A stretch of DNA of 64,000 nt from contig NC_092672.1 of the NCBI RefSeq assembly GCF_964355755.1, positions 24,484,501-24,548,500 on the forward strand. Reading direction: 5' to 3'. Below the pieces are notes generated by a model that was given only the letters and a program-made list of their open reading frames with translations, did not search any database and was not told the DNA's origin. Source of the DNA: Antedon mediterranea (taxonomy: Eukaryota; Echinodermata; Crinoidea; Comatulida; Antedonidae). Made by a program: the position numbers and the translations under genes. Positions 56,401 through 60,805 of the stretch are shown here, piece by piece. Position 1 is the first letter of the stretch. Every line of letters starts with the position of its first letter.

Positions 56401-59400
56401 CCGCTTTAGAAAATTCTTATAATGCGAGTGGCAGCGATGCCCAATCTTCTTTATCAAAAGTTCAAAGAACTACTGGTAATGTTTTATGTTGTTGGTTAGC
56501 ATAATAACAACACCATTTTGTTTTATTCAAGAAATAACTTTACTCATTATATTTCTATTATAAAAACTATGCACACAATTTATTTTATTTGCAATTATAC
56601 ACGCCTCAGTGTATCCTTGTCTTTATACACGCCTCAGTGTATCCTTGTCTTTATACACGCCTCAGTGTATCCTTGTCTTTATACACGCCTCAGTGTATCC
56701 ATGTCTTTATACACGCCTCAGTGTATCCTTGTCTTTATACACGCCTCAGTGTATCCTTGTCTTTATACACGCCTCAGTGTATCCTTGTCTTTATACACGC
56801 CTTAGTGTATCCTTGTCTTTCTACACGGCTCAGTGTATCCTTGTCTTTCCACACGGCTCAGTGTATCCTTGTCTTTATACACGCCTCAGTGTATCCTTGT
56901 CTTTATACACAAGTGTGTTTGAATGCACAACTGTCGTTTGAGCAGAATCATCCTGGATCGTGGAATACCCTGCAGAACCCGATGGGTATTTTTGAAATGT
57001 AGATCGAAATGTATTGTTGGTTTGTGGTTGTTGTGATTGTTCACCGTGTGCTAAGTTGTGCAAAAGGTCTACGCGGACGGTTGCCCAAGAGCACTTTGTG
57101 TGCGGAATTGACGGTCGTACAGTTGCCATGAAGTCGGATATTGTTTTTTAGGCTTTAAATAAATTTCAGATAAGTAAATAATTTTTTGCAGATCTTGAGC
57201 GTGGGCGGACAGGTATATGGTTGCAAAGTCAAAGAAAGCCGTGAACCACTCCTGTTCATCTAACCCCGTCTTTTCAATTTAGGGACAAGTTCAAGACCCC
57301 CATTGTATTGTATATTGAACGTTATTGGTGGTTCACGGGGGCGAAGATCACACATGTCGACAAACCTATGGGCCTGAATTTTATTCTTTAGGGTTTCGGA
57401 AAGAGCTCCAGCCTTGACCCCACCGGAATAGTTGAAAGGATTGGAAATAAGATTTCCTTCGGCCAGAGGGATAGGGATATGTTTACATTATGGCGGGGTA
57501 CTATCGCTAATTGTATCAATTTCCTGGGGGATGCCCGTCGTGAGGTCTCATTCAGCGGGAGAATCAGTTAGTTCGGACATATTTCGTTCGATGATGTTAG
57601 TAATATCAACTGTCAACGATGGGTTACCCTTCAATTGTTGAACCTTGGCGGAAAGGTTTTTAACAATCGCCGTAAGTTCTGCCAGTTCCGTTGCCCCAGT
57701 TTTCTTAGGCCTCCTCTTGGCAGGTGTGTTGGTTTTTGCCTTCTTAGTGGGTCGGGTCTTTGCATCATGTAGATATAGAAGGCCTCTTTATCTACCCACT
57801 AGACTAGACACATTAATGTACAATAGATAGCATAGGATGGATCATGTAGATATGGAAGGCAACGAACAACTGACATAGACCATTTTAAATCTATGTTTTT
57901 GTAGCCTCTTTATCTACCCACTAGACTAGACTCATTAATGTACAATAGATAGCATATGATGCATCATGTAGATATGGAAGGCAACAAACAACTGACATAG
58001 ACCATTTTAAATCTATGTTTTTGTAGCCTCTTTATCTACCCACTAGACTAGACTCATTAATGTACAATAGATAGCATCTGATGGATCATGTAGATATGGA
58101 AGGCAACAAACAACTGACATACACTATTTTAAATCTTCATGTTTTTGTAGCCTCTTTATCTACCCACTAGACTAGACTCATTAATGTACAATAGATAGCA
58201 TATGATGCATCATGTAGATATGGAAGGCAACAAACAACTGACATAGACCATTTTAAATCTATGTTTTTGTAGCCTCTTTATCTACCCACTAGACTAGACT
58301 CATTAATGTACAATAGATAGCATCTGATGGATCATGTAGATATGGAAGGCAACAAACAACTGACATACACTATTTTAAATCTCTATGTTTTTGTAGCCTC
58401 TTTATCTACCCACTAGACTAGACGCATCAATGTACAATATATAGCATCTGATGCATCATGTAGATATGGAAGGCAACAAACAACTGACATCTCGCAAGAA
58501 TCATTATTGTTAGTTGGCTATCCGTAGAGACCATTATGTATCATATGGAAAGTTGTCAAATGAAAAATATATGAATAGGATACGGAATCATAAAACAGTG
58601 CATCTTAGTGTTATTAACAGAACAGTGTATTGAATTCAATTCACATTTATTTACTCATCCTTTATAGTATACTGTAGTTTCATAGCATAAATGATGGCAA
58701 GGATCCTGCATAAAGAAGTTTTCGCAGGACCCTTTTACATAAAAAAACATAAAACAATAAACACAACATAATAGATATAAAGTAAAAAAACATTTTAAAT
58801 ATACATTTTCTATATACATTTTAGAGTTGTTCATCATCAAAAAGCGATAGTGTTTTTCTAACATGATTATTGTGATACTGTATTCTTTATATGTATATGT
58901 TTATTTTGTATAGATACACAGACTACTACTCCTCTAGCTACAAGCTCATTACGAACAGGTTAGTTGATTATCATTTGATCATTAGAGATCCTTGGATAGG
59001 GTAGTGTTACAACCACTAATGTAGAAAATATTAGCTAATGTTGAAATGGCAAAGCTAAATGTAGAAATAACAAATTGCTCATATGTAATTAGTACCAGCT
59101 AAGGTGAGAAAATGCTTCACAACTATGATTAAACTACTGTTTGGAACTACATCAAGAAACCTGAAGGATAGATACATTATGTGAAGTTAAATGTAATATA
59201 AAGTTGGTAATACATAAGGATAACAACTAAGGAGATTCTGTATTAATCACTTTCAACTACCATGTCTGTGTTTTGGGGATATTAATTATTCCCTATGCAG
59301 GAATATAAATTTTGATCTGATTTCTGGAAAGTTTGTAGCAGAAATCAAGACGAAAAAACATGAATTTTCCCTTAATATGGTCAAATACAAAATTTGGCAA

Positions 59401-60805
59401 AATTCTGCCATAAAAACCAGGAAGACTTTTTTTCAGTACTTAGGTAGTTTAACCTAATGTAATAACATGTCTGGTGACTCCTTAGAAGTTGAAAAAAAGA
59501 TGGTGGATATACGGTGGATAATGTTTGCTATAGCATGAAAATAAGAAAATCTGAAGTTGAATAAAAATACCAGAAATGTAAAATTCAACTTATATTACCT
59601 ATATTTAGTGATCTGATAACATTTTTTACTACACCGTTTATTTTTCATAGCTTTTTAAAATGCCTCTCTATTTACAAAATGTGTGTACAAAGGAATAGAG
59701 ATTTTACTGTGTAATTTGAACTATGCTCCCACTGATAAGAAAGTGCTTATTTTCAACAAACTTGTGTAACACAAATAAAATCCCAAAAATTATGAAACAA
59801 AGGGGAAACTATAGATCGATAATTATTGGAGTGTATGATCAATAGAAATGTTTTGCCCGCACCTGGCCTTTAAGATAATAACGTGAGAATTTAATTATCC
59901 ACATTGATATTTTTTTTAATGGTTATCTAGTTAGTAAATCACTGATTTATTAGTAAAGTGTTGTCTATGGTGTGATGATTGTCTACCATGTGTCTTCTAT
60001 GCATCATTTATGATGTGGATTTTAAACTTTAATTTCTTTTGGCAAATTACAATAGTATGGTCACAAAGATTATAAGTTGAATGGAAAGAATGTTTTAATG
60101 ATTAAAAAGATTTCCTGTTTTGTTGACCTTCATACTTTTTATTTTTTAAAAATATATTCATTATTCAAAATGTTGGTACTGAAATTTTTTCAAATCTGCT
60201 ATCTCGGCCTTTTATTGTGTCCACAAAAAAAACCCGACCCAGTGACATATATTACACTGTTGATTTTTTTAGGTGAACTATCTGACGATAACTATTGGGA
60301 ACTGCTCAGCAAAGTGTCATCGTGGTTCAAGAAATCAGAGAAAGTCAATCTATTGAAAGTTATACTTTGCAAGTGTGAACATATTTCTGTTGTAGAAATA
60401 GAAAGAAGGAATGATCCATTTGAGCTGTTTAAGTTACTTGAAGGTCCTGGAATCATTAGCCAATCAAATATCGATGTTCTCATTGAAATCATTGCAATAG
60501 GAGGAATGAAGGGTGTGTATGAAAGCATCAAGCACTTGATACCAACCTTTGCTGGATTTGAGAAATTAATCATCTCTGATCGCTGGAATGATGTACGAAA
60601 GGTGATCAAATTCGGTCTTAAGATAAGTAACGCAGATAAAGTAAAAATTGCACAGTTGCGTGGCCTAAAGGTTAAGGAATCAGATGATGTTTGGATTTTA
60701 ATATTTCAGCTAGTAATGAAAGATACATTCACTAAAGAGAGCACAGAATTCGTTCGACTACTTAAGGACAATGACATGGATAGGCTTGTTACATTATTGG
60801 AATAG
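20809..60805 (+). CDS. ROCO-family protein: ankyrin - Death - Roc - COR - DED-like (22 exons, 5' end missing)
   Basis: Spliced gene assembled by eye from 22 exons with consistent phases, 1172 residues plus stop (residue 1 = first codon of the exon at 20809). Layout: ankyrin repeats 1-136, short linker, Death domain 149-231, Roc GTPase about 265-594, COR about 595-940, Ser/Thr-rich linker about 845-995, DED-like domain about 996-1085, helical tail to 1172. Roc landmarks are the P-loop GLENVGKT (270-277), DFGGQ (442-446) and THYE (522-525). COR landmarks are FPIKW (595-599) and DIGEILFY (648-655). ROCO proteins are GTP-regulated scaffolds that dimerise through COR; Death and DED domains recruit adaptors and caspases. 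I infer a cytoplasmic immune or cell-death signalling role. No kinase and no leucine-rich repeats are visible, so it is not a canonical LRRK or DAPK. No start codon or promoter was found; more ankyrin exons may lie upstream. Family call is firm, exact function unknown. Confidence 0.86.
20908..22160. other. Intron 1, first part
   Basis: Non-coding A/T-rich sequence after the GTAAGT donor of E1. No repeat or coding signature recognised. Confidence 0.4.
22161..22986. mobile_element. TIR element, GGGCCGGATTTATCAA ends
   Basis: Left end GGGCCGGATTTATCAAACTTG mirrors right end TTGATAAATGCCAACCC (reverse complement GGGTTGGCATTTATCAA). Subterminal motifs (GCTTAGCA, TCTAAGACAA, ATTTATCA) recur inward on both sides. 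The middle is G/C-richer with short open frames but no transposase signature. CAG lies at 22158-22160 and 22986-22988, a possible 3-bp target duplication if the element ends one base earlier. About 0.8 kb, non-autonomous. Confidence 0.6.
22989..24674. other. Intron 1, middle part
   Basis: Non-coding A/T-rich sequence; nothing recognised. Confidence 0.35.
24675..28357 (-). mobile_element. LINE relic, copy B (antisense to the gene)
   Basis: Partner of 11360-15990. On the minus strand the reverse-transcriptase box FFADDTTL is readable at about 25730-25760, followed downstream by LNKLVN and the TNQLLINTAKTN-like segment near 25590-25680. ORF1-like coiled sequence (LAADINTRIDKERSSLKQ) lies near 28070-28140 and the DIFKTDLGLN-like segment near 27840-27900. 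Heavily broken. A second LINE fragment is nested inside at about 25760-26310. Confidence 0.6.
25760..26310 (-). mobile_element. Nested LINE C-terminal fragment
   Basis: Minus-strand frame reads RATKLAVEIK, PYSDRMKFMKLPSLAFRRKR, then VNDWNSLPYHIVNASSINNF and LETHWK. The VN.WNSLP..VV.A.S.N.FK..L..HW end is typical of CR1/Jockey-like LINEs. Absent from relic A and in the wrong order relative to the FADD box of relic B, so it is a separate insertion. The first part of the long frame (to about 26310) belongs to relic B, giving an accidental 174-codon fusion. Confidence 0.68.
28358..29700. other. Intron 1 stretch with a LINE-like 3' tail
   Basis: Mostly non-coding. Near 28690-28850, GGGAGCCTAGG..AAGCTTATGTAGG and the ending AAATCAAATCAAATAAAA resemble a LINE 3' UTR and tail. 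No coding relic attached. Confidence 0.4.
29735..29900 (+). mobile_element. LINE C-terminal fragment
   Basis: Plus-strand codons read EIHSYNTRASHALHLPLTKL and further RSNDF, matching the IHSYNTR..  segment near the C terminus of CR1-type LINE proteins. Very short and 5'-truncated. Confidence 0.5.
29972..30080 (+). mobile_element. Short hairpin element, copy 2
   Basis: Same ends as the copy at 11689: TAGTCGCGTGGACGCGACTC at left and CGCGACTTATGGCTGTTGGC plus CTTGTTTT at right. It has fewer TCGGTCTG units inside. Flanked by T-rich sequence. Confidence 0.6.
30081..31608. other. Intron 1 stretch
   Basis: Non-coding. The segment at 30160-30310, ending TGTTACTTGAAATGAAATGAA, resembles a LINE 3' end. 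No exon seen. Confidence 0.35.
31608..31645. repeat. Perfect 11-bp hairpin, CTAG start
   Basis: AGATGGTACGC (31610-31620) and GCGTACCATCT (31632-31642) are exact inverted repeats around an 11-nt loop TCGCTTCGCTC. Preceded by ACT, so the block starts CTAG, like the element at 8820. Probably the 5' end of another member of that repeat class; its 3' end was not located. Confidence 0.6.
31646..34223. other. Intron 1, last part
   Basis: Non-coding. At 32100-32275 GTATATATTTTTTTACATCTAACAGTATTCACA-type units repeat three times with divergence. Nothing else recognised. Confidence 0.4.
34224..34322 (+). CDS. Exon E2: ankyrin repeat
   Basis: Phase 0-0 exon of 33 codons between TTTTTGTAG and GTAAGT. 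It encodes DGNSPLLLAAFFGQTACC then MILVDAGSNVNQQNN. It has the same length and phase as E1 and the relic at 7664, which supports one ankyrin repeat per exon produced by exon duplication. Confidence 0.87.
34323..35214. other. Intron 2
   Basis: Non-coding A/T-rich sequence between E2 and E3; no repeat family recognised. Confidence 0.5.
35215..35331 (+). CDS. Exon E3: divergent ankyrin repeat
   Basis: Phase 0-0 exon of 39 codons (residues 67-105) between TTCAAG and GTTAGT. It begins NGDNALHMIAR and ends DISKKNK. Six residues longer than a standard repeat; the extra residues fall between the two helices (SKLTYEEHKNAF), as often in terminal or near-terminal ankyrin units. Confidence 0.82.
35332..36775. 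other. Intron 3
   Basis: Non-coding apart from a possible Penelope-like fragment at 35490-35645. A small hairpin is formed by TGCTACACATTTTGAAAATTGTGTAGCAA near 36377-36405. Confidence 0.45.
35490..35645 (-). mobile_element. Possible Penelope-like element fragment
   Basis: On the minus strand CCTGAGGACGATCAAAGCAT is followed by TTGATCGAAACGTCAAG. The foldback GATCAAAGCATATTGATC plus GAAACGTC is a recurrent signature near the ends of Penelope-like retroelements. A short basic coding-like stretch (RRWMGNRLLRG) precedes it. No reverse-transcriptase or GIY-YIG motif is visible, so this is tentative. Confidence 0.35.
36776..36869 (+). CDS. Exon E4: ankyrin cap repeat
   Basis: Starts NGESASDIYNEN after TTGTCAG and ends phase 1 at AATG|GTAAGT. 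The NGESA start and the closing helix EILAILNG look like the half repeat that caps an ankyrin array. The change from phase 0 to phase 1 marks the end of the ankyrin module. Confidence 0.8.
36870..37792. other. Introns 4 and 5 around the microexon
   Basis: Apart from E5 (37310-37345) this is A/T-rich non-coding sequence. The 60-codon frame at 37037-37219 has no family signature. Confidence 0.45.
37310..37345 (+). CDS. Exon E5: 36-nt microexon linker
   Basis: Twelve codons (GPLPYIEMTSS plus split codons), phase 1-1, between TTGTTTAG and GTATGA. It joins the ankyrin cap to the Death domain. Supported by exact phase continuity with E4 and E6; its small size makes it the least certain exon, and its symmetry means it could be skipped without a frameshift. 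Confidence 0.65.
37793..38041 (+). CDS. Exon E6: Death domain
   Basis: A single 249-nt phase 1-1 exon after TTATTTAG, ending GAAA|GTAAGT, residues 149-231. It starts ITIKELLYIAN, has the LGMTQEDINSFE segment typical of death-fold helices 2-3, then LNTWAVKVTKKS and LVAALRKAEEKDVADKIES, the W..L..AL pattern of helices 4-6. Death domains form homotypic helical assemblies with adaptors. One symmetrical exon holding the whole domain fits gain by exon shuffling. Confidence 0.83.
38535..38700 (+). CDS. Exon E7: Roc GTPase, P-loop
   Basis: Follows TTTTTAAG, enters in phase 1 and exits in phase 2 at AAAGA|GTAAGC. After a helical segment (DAVKAFQNALEEGQTE) it encodes GRTIFVGLENVGKTSTINSLL. GLENVGKT (270-277) fits Walker A GxxxxGK[ST]; Lys276 and Thr277 would bind the nucleotide phosphates and magnesium. 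The preceding RGPDAVKAF helix is the usual lead-in to Roc in death-domain ROCO proteins. Confidence 0.88.
39202..39305 (+). CDS. Exon E8: Roc switch I region
   Basis: Phase 2 in, phase 1 out, between TTTTGTCAG and GTAAGT. Encodes FNPLHIITDAMVKT, TTVCTPDASNKEMLK and ETTQDI. By position this holds the switch I/effector loop, with several threonines that could be the G2 residue; I cannot say which. Confidence 0.75.
39470..39610 (-). repeat. tRNA-derived SINE fragment in intron 8
   Basis: Minus strand: GTTGTGGTTTGGTGGTTATG then GATGCTTGGCTACCAATTC, GGGTCCTGGGTTCAAGTCCT and GTC. Box A-like and box B (GGTTCAAGTCC) elements are in the expected order and spacing. No complete acceptor stem; scored as SINE. 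Confidence 0.6.
39966..40088 (+). CDS. Exon E9: linker inside Roc
   Basis: Phase 1-1 exon of 123 nt after AATTTAAAAG, ending CTG|GTAAAA. Begins LDNMYQDAVTDVTVKH and turns low-complexity and basic (GCTPRAGPSKQETQSG). It resembles E10, which repeats a SKQE..SGE module. Likely a disordered loop within Roc between switch I and switch II. The symmetrical phase makes it a candidate cassette exon. Confidence 0.75.
40493..40600 (+). CDS. Exon E10: Ser/Thr-rich linker inside Roc
   Basis: Phase 1-1 exon of 108 nt between TTTTTCAG and GTAAAT. Encodes SRHEKNPTGASTSKQEAKSG followed by a Ser/Thr run and PSPQKEG. TSKQEAKSGE echoes PSKQETQSGE at the end of E9, suggesting partial exon duplication. It is followed by a 7.3 kb intron filled with transposons. 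Confidence 0.75.
40625..41300. repeat. TIR unit bracketed by 73-bp direct repeats
   Basis: The segment TTGATTGTGCTGTTCATACA..GAAATGATTAAA occurs at 40625-40697 and 41228-41300 with few differences. Between them CCTGAAATGGACTTTCGATT (from 40703) is inverted at 41206-41227. The left copy begins 25 bp after the E10 donor. The direct repeats are far longer than any target-site duplication. Confidence 0.65.
43970..44040 (+). repeat. tRNA-like segment 1
   Basis: ATATGGCTCGATGTGTAGTG (box A-like), then CGGGATCGAGTCCCG with a perfect 5-bp T stem around box B, followed by GGGAAAAC. Acceptor stem does not close. Likely the Pol III promoter of a SINE-type unit. Confidence 0.5.
45022..45095 (+). repeat. 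tRNA-like segment 2
   Basis: ATTATGGCTCGGTGGTCTTT then ACCGAGTTCGAGTCTCACC and TTGGGAAACC. Same position in the second half as segment 1 in the first, so the composite is a head-to-tail dimer. Confidence 0.5.
45691..46080. mobile_element. Mariner/Tc1-like MITE nested in TTAA element, copy 2
   Basis: Starts TACAGCGGCCACCTACC and ends ACGGGAGGTTCAACTGTA, as at 3351-3885 but missing an inner block of about 140 bp. Confidence 0.5.
47934..48100 (+). CDS. Exon E11: Roc switch II (DFGGQ)
   Basis: Phase 1 in, phase 0 out, between ATCACAACAG and GTAAAT, residues 399-454. Starts PVYEEKPEIPKEF and ends FVMNIWDFGGQPIYHVIQR. WDFGGQ.IYH is the Roc G3/switch II signature; the DxxGQ motif is at 442-446. 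This exon starts only about 110 bp after the TTAA element ends at 47822, so that insertion lies very near its acceptor. Confidence 0.9.
48409..48556. mobile_element. MITE fragment in intron 11
   Basis: Starts TACAGTCAACTCAGTCTC, shares its interior (GGAATATCAG, GCCAGCCAAAGGGTGTCC, AGTTTTGAGAG) with the complete element at 61952. The right end is degraded. Confidence 0.5.
48816..48905 (+). CDS. Exon E12: Roc core strand
   Basis: Phase 0-0, 30 codons after TTTACTAG, ending ACAACT|GTAAGT. Encodes IFMVSYAVVCVVFNMKEGLN, the hydrophobic strand that follows switch II in Roc domains and ends with the conserved F.. .EGL. Confidence 0.88.
48906..49144. other. Intron 12 of the gene
   Basis: Short A/T-rich intron with standard borders (GTAAGT..TTTAG); no insert. 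Confidence 0.7.
49145..49303 (+). CDS. Exon E13: Roc G4 motif
   Basis: Phase 0-0, 53 codons between GTTTAG and GTACAT. It contains LDFILFWIRSV and the strand KIMLIGTHYESLGKT. GTHYE occupies the place of the Roc G4 motif (THxD, equivalent to NKxD of Ras), with Glu525 instead of Asp, a conservative but unusual change at the guanine-specificity position. Confidence 0.88.
49725..49994 (+). CDS. Exon E14: Roc end and COR start
   Basis: Phase 0-0, 90 codons after ATTTTAG, ending TCTGAG|GTTAGA. VFTIENSVSFDKSG is the closing Roc segment (ENS at 567-569). FPIKWLQVMQEIQ (from 595) is the conserved opening of COR. A lysine/glutamate-rich stretch (LRKKEKERKGEK) follows, then the strand LLYLPTSE. Confidence 0.88.
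49995..50739. other. Intron 14 with (TA)n tract
   Basis: Non-coding, with a (TA)n microsatellite at about 50370-50400. Nothing else recognised. Confidence 0.6.
50740..50925 (+). CDS. Exon E15: COR domain
   Basis: Phase 0-0, 62 codons between TTTCTAG and GTTAGT. Encodes LLDYLHDIGEILFYPDD and IVIDLMGVVDKFKTIITV. The LHD.G.IL.Y and D...V.D.FK.II patterns are hallmarks of the first half of COR, the dimerisation module of ROCO proteins. The following intron is dominated by a 74-bp minisatellite. Confidence 0.9.
51164..53457. repeat. 74-bp minisatellite, 31 units, in intron 15
   Basis: Unit starts GTAGAACCCCTATTAAAGAG and repeats every 74 bp without length change from 51164 to 53457. Variants are few: GAGGTT/GAGCTT, GTGGAC/GTGAAC, ACACC/ACATC. 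Each unit carries two self-complementary parts: CCACATAATGTGG is a perfect 13-nt palindrome, and AACCCCTATTAAAG pairs with CTTTAATAGAGGTT with one mismatch. The first unit is preceded by TACA, giving TACAGTAGAACCCC, like a Tc1/mariner-type MITE terminus. Confidence 0.95.
53458..54698. other. Intron 15 after the minisatellite
   Basis: Non-coding; several CTAGGCTA-like words and an ATCGATCGATCGATC run near 54512. No exon seen before the pyrimidine tract of E16. Confidence 0.5.
54699..54854 (+). CDS. Exon E16: COR domain
   Basis: Phase 0-0, 52 codons after a long pyrimidine tract and TTTTTTAG, ending CAAGAG|GTATTT. Encodes LWRNLNEGKLDEKLLRHIW then MIDFFVSLMQTFGLMCEKR. G.L.E.LL..IW and LM..F.L.. 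are standard COR helices. Confidence 0.88.
54941..55222 (+). CDS. Exon E17: COR domain, second half
   Basis: Phase 0-0, 94 codons between TTTCTATAG and GTAAAC; the preceding intron is only 86 bp. Begins GRTFYVLSRLKPL (the y.iPsl.p position of COR), then FDGYLPDDLFQRVATKF, matching the F.GFLP.GLF.R pattern of the COR C-terminal half, and ends LVILNVATINNCRLFQ. Confidence 0.88.
55472..55561 (+). CDS. Exon E18: COR strand and acidic linker
   Basis: Phase 0-0, 30 codons after TATATTGCAG, ending AAGAAG|GTAAGC. Encodes TTIVRTTIMKTE then GSSSPEDDDPQPSICKK. The first part completes a COR strand; the Ser/Asp-rich part is a loop with several acidophilic-kinase-like serine contexts. Confidence 0.85.
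55941..56157 (+). CDS. Exon E19: end of COR
   Basis: Phase 0 in, phase 1 out, between TTTTTCTAG and GTATAT. Encodes VLNFLEKELQVL then GVEVKMYIRCACSNSERTHM and ends RKLFGEIKDEQ. Y.RCACS.....H matches the cysteine-bearing strand near the end of COR in animal ROCO proteins. Confidence 0.86.
56347..56475 (+). CDS. Exon E20: Ser-rich linker with basic cluster
   Basis: Phase 1-1, 129 nt between TGTATTTAG and GTAATG. Encodes SISKSNTDQPSSIKKRKTAL then SYNASGSDAQSSLSKVQRTT. Predicted disordered; KKRK resembles a monopartite nuclear-localisation cluster. Symmetrical phase allows skipping. Confidence 0.75.
56590..56910. repeat. 28-bp minisatellite, about 11 units, in intron 20
   Basis: Unit ATACACGCCTCAGTGTATCC plus TTGTCTTT repeats every 28 bp from about 56597 to 56905, with small variants (CCATG, GCCTTAG, CACGGCTC). 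Because 28 is not a multiple of 3 the array is open in all three frames and gives long spurious peptides. Confidence 0.93.
56930..57775 (-). pseudogene. Degenerate retroelement gag-like fragment (DIRS-like?)
   Basis: Read on the minus strand from 57775: RPKKTGATELAELTAIVKNL and NIIERNMSEL, then (after stops) NPFNYSGGVKAGALSETLK and ITFNIQYNGG. Then, one frame over, come LDEQEWFTAFFDFATIYLSA and further YDRQFRTQSALGQPSA. The WFTAF..FA.IYLS and YD.QFR...  patterns recall the gag-like ORF of DIRS/Ngaro tyrosine-recombinase retrotransposons. G/C content is higher than the surrounding intron. Broken by stops and shifts; no recombinase or reverse transcriptase seen. Confidence 0.45.
57776..58490. 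repeat. 122-bp satellite, six units, in intron 20
   Basis: CCTCTTTATCTACCCACTAG starts units at 57783, 57905, 58027, 58151, 58273 and 58397 (spacing 122-124 bp). Each ends ATGGAAGGCAACAAACAACT..ATTTTAAATC. The flank of the gag-like fragment (GCATCATGTAGATAT) matches array sequence, so the fragment abuts or interrupts the array. A stray partial unit lies at 63917. Confidence 0.92.
58914..58958 (+). CDS. Exon E21: 45-nt Thr-rich linker
   Basis: Phase 1-1 between TTTGTATAG and GTTAGT, encoding TQTTTPLATSSLRT. Accepted for phase fit, good splice sites and composition like E20. It lies alone between a satellite-filled intron and a 1.3 kb intron, so it rests on splice signals more than on homology. 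Confidence 0.65.
58959..60272. other. Intron 21
   Basis: Non-coding. The open frame that extends upstream from E22 to 60077 is intronic: it crosses the acceptor at 60271-60272 and has no homology. Confidence 0.6.
60273..60805 (+). CDS. Exon E22: C-terminal DED-like domain and tail, stop codon
   Basis: Last exon, entered in phase 1 after TTTTTTTAG and ending at TAG 60803-60805 (residues 996-1172). Residues 997-1085 look like a death effector domain: SDDNYWELLSKVSSWF, then NDPFELFKLLEGPGIISQSN, then IDVLIEIIAIGG. F.LF..LE....IS..N...L.EI is the DED helix 4-5 pattern. The RxDL motif usual in helix 6 is absent (GGMKGVYESI there). A charged helical tail ends LLKDNDMDRLVTLLE. The final 15 codons and stop form the first unit of a downstream 107-bp array. 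Frame open upstream of 60273 is intron. A Death or other death-fold domain is the alternative. Confidence 0.8.

Noticed and set aside
56518-57002. Long overlapping open frames with VYPCLYTRLS-type peptides
   Set aside because: They are translations of the 28-bp minisatellite in three frames; no splice or start context.
60077-60272. Possible N-terminal extension of the last exon with its own start codon
   Set aside because: The stretch crosses a strong pyrimidine-AG acceptor, is A/T-rich and dissimilar to any domain, and the phase fits E21 only when it is treated as intron.
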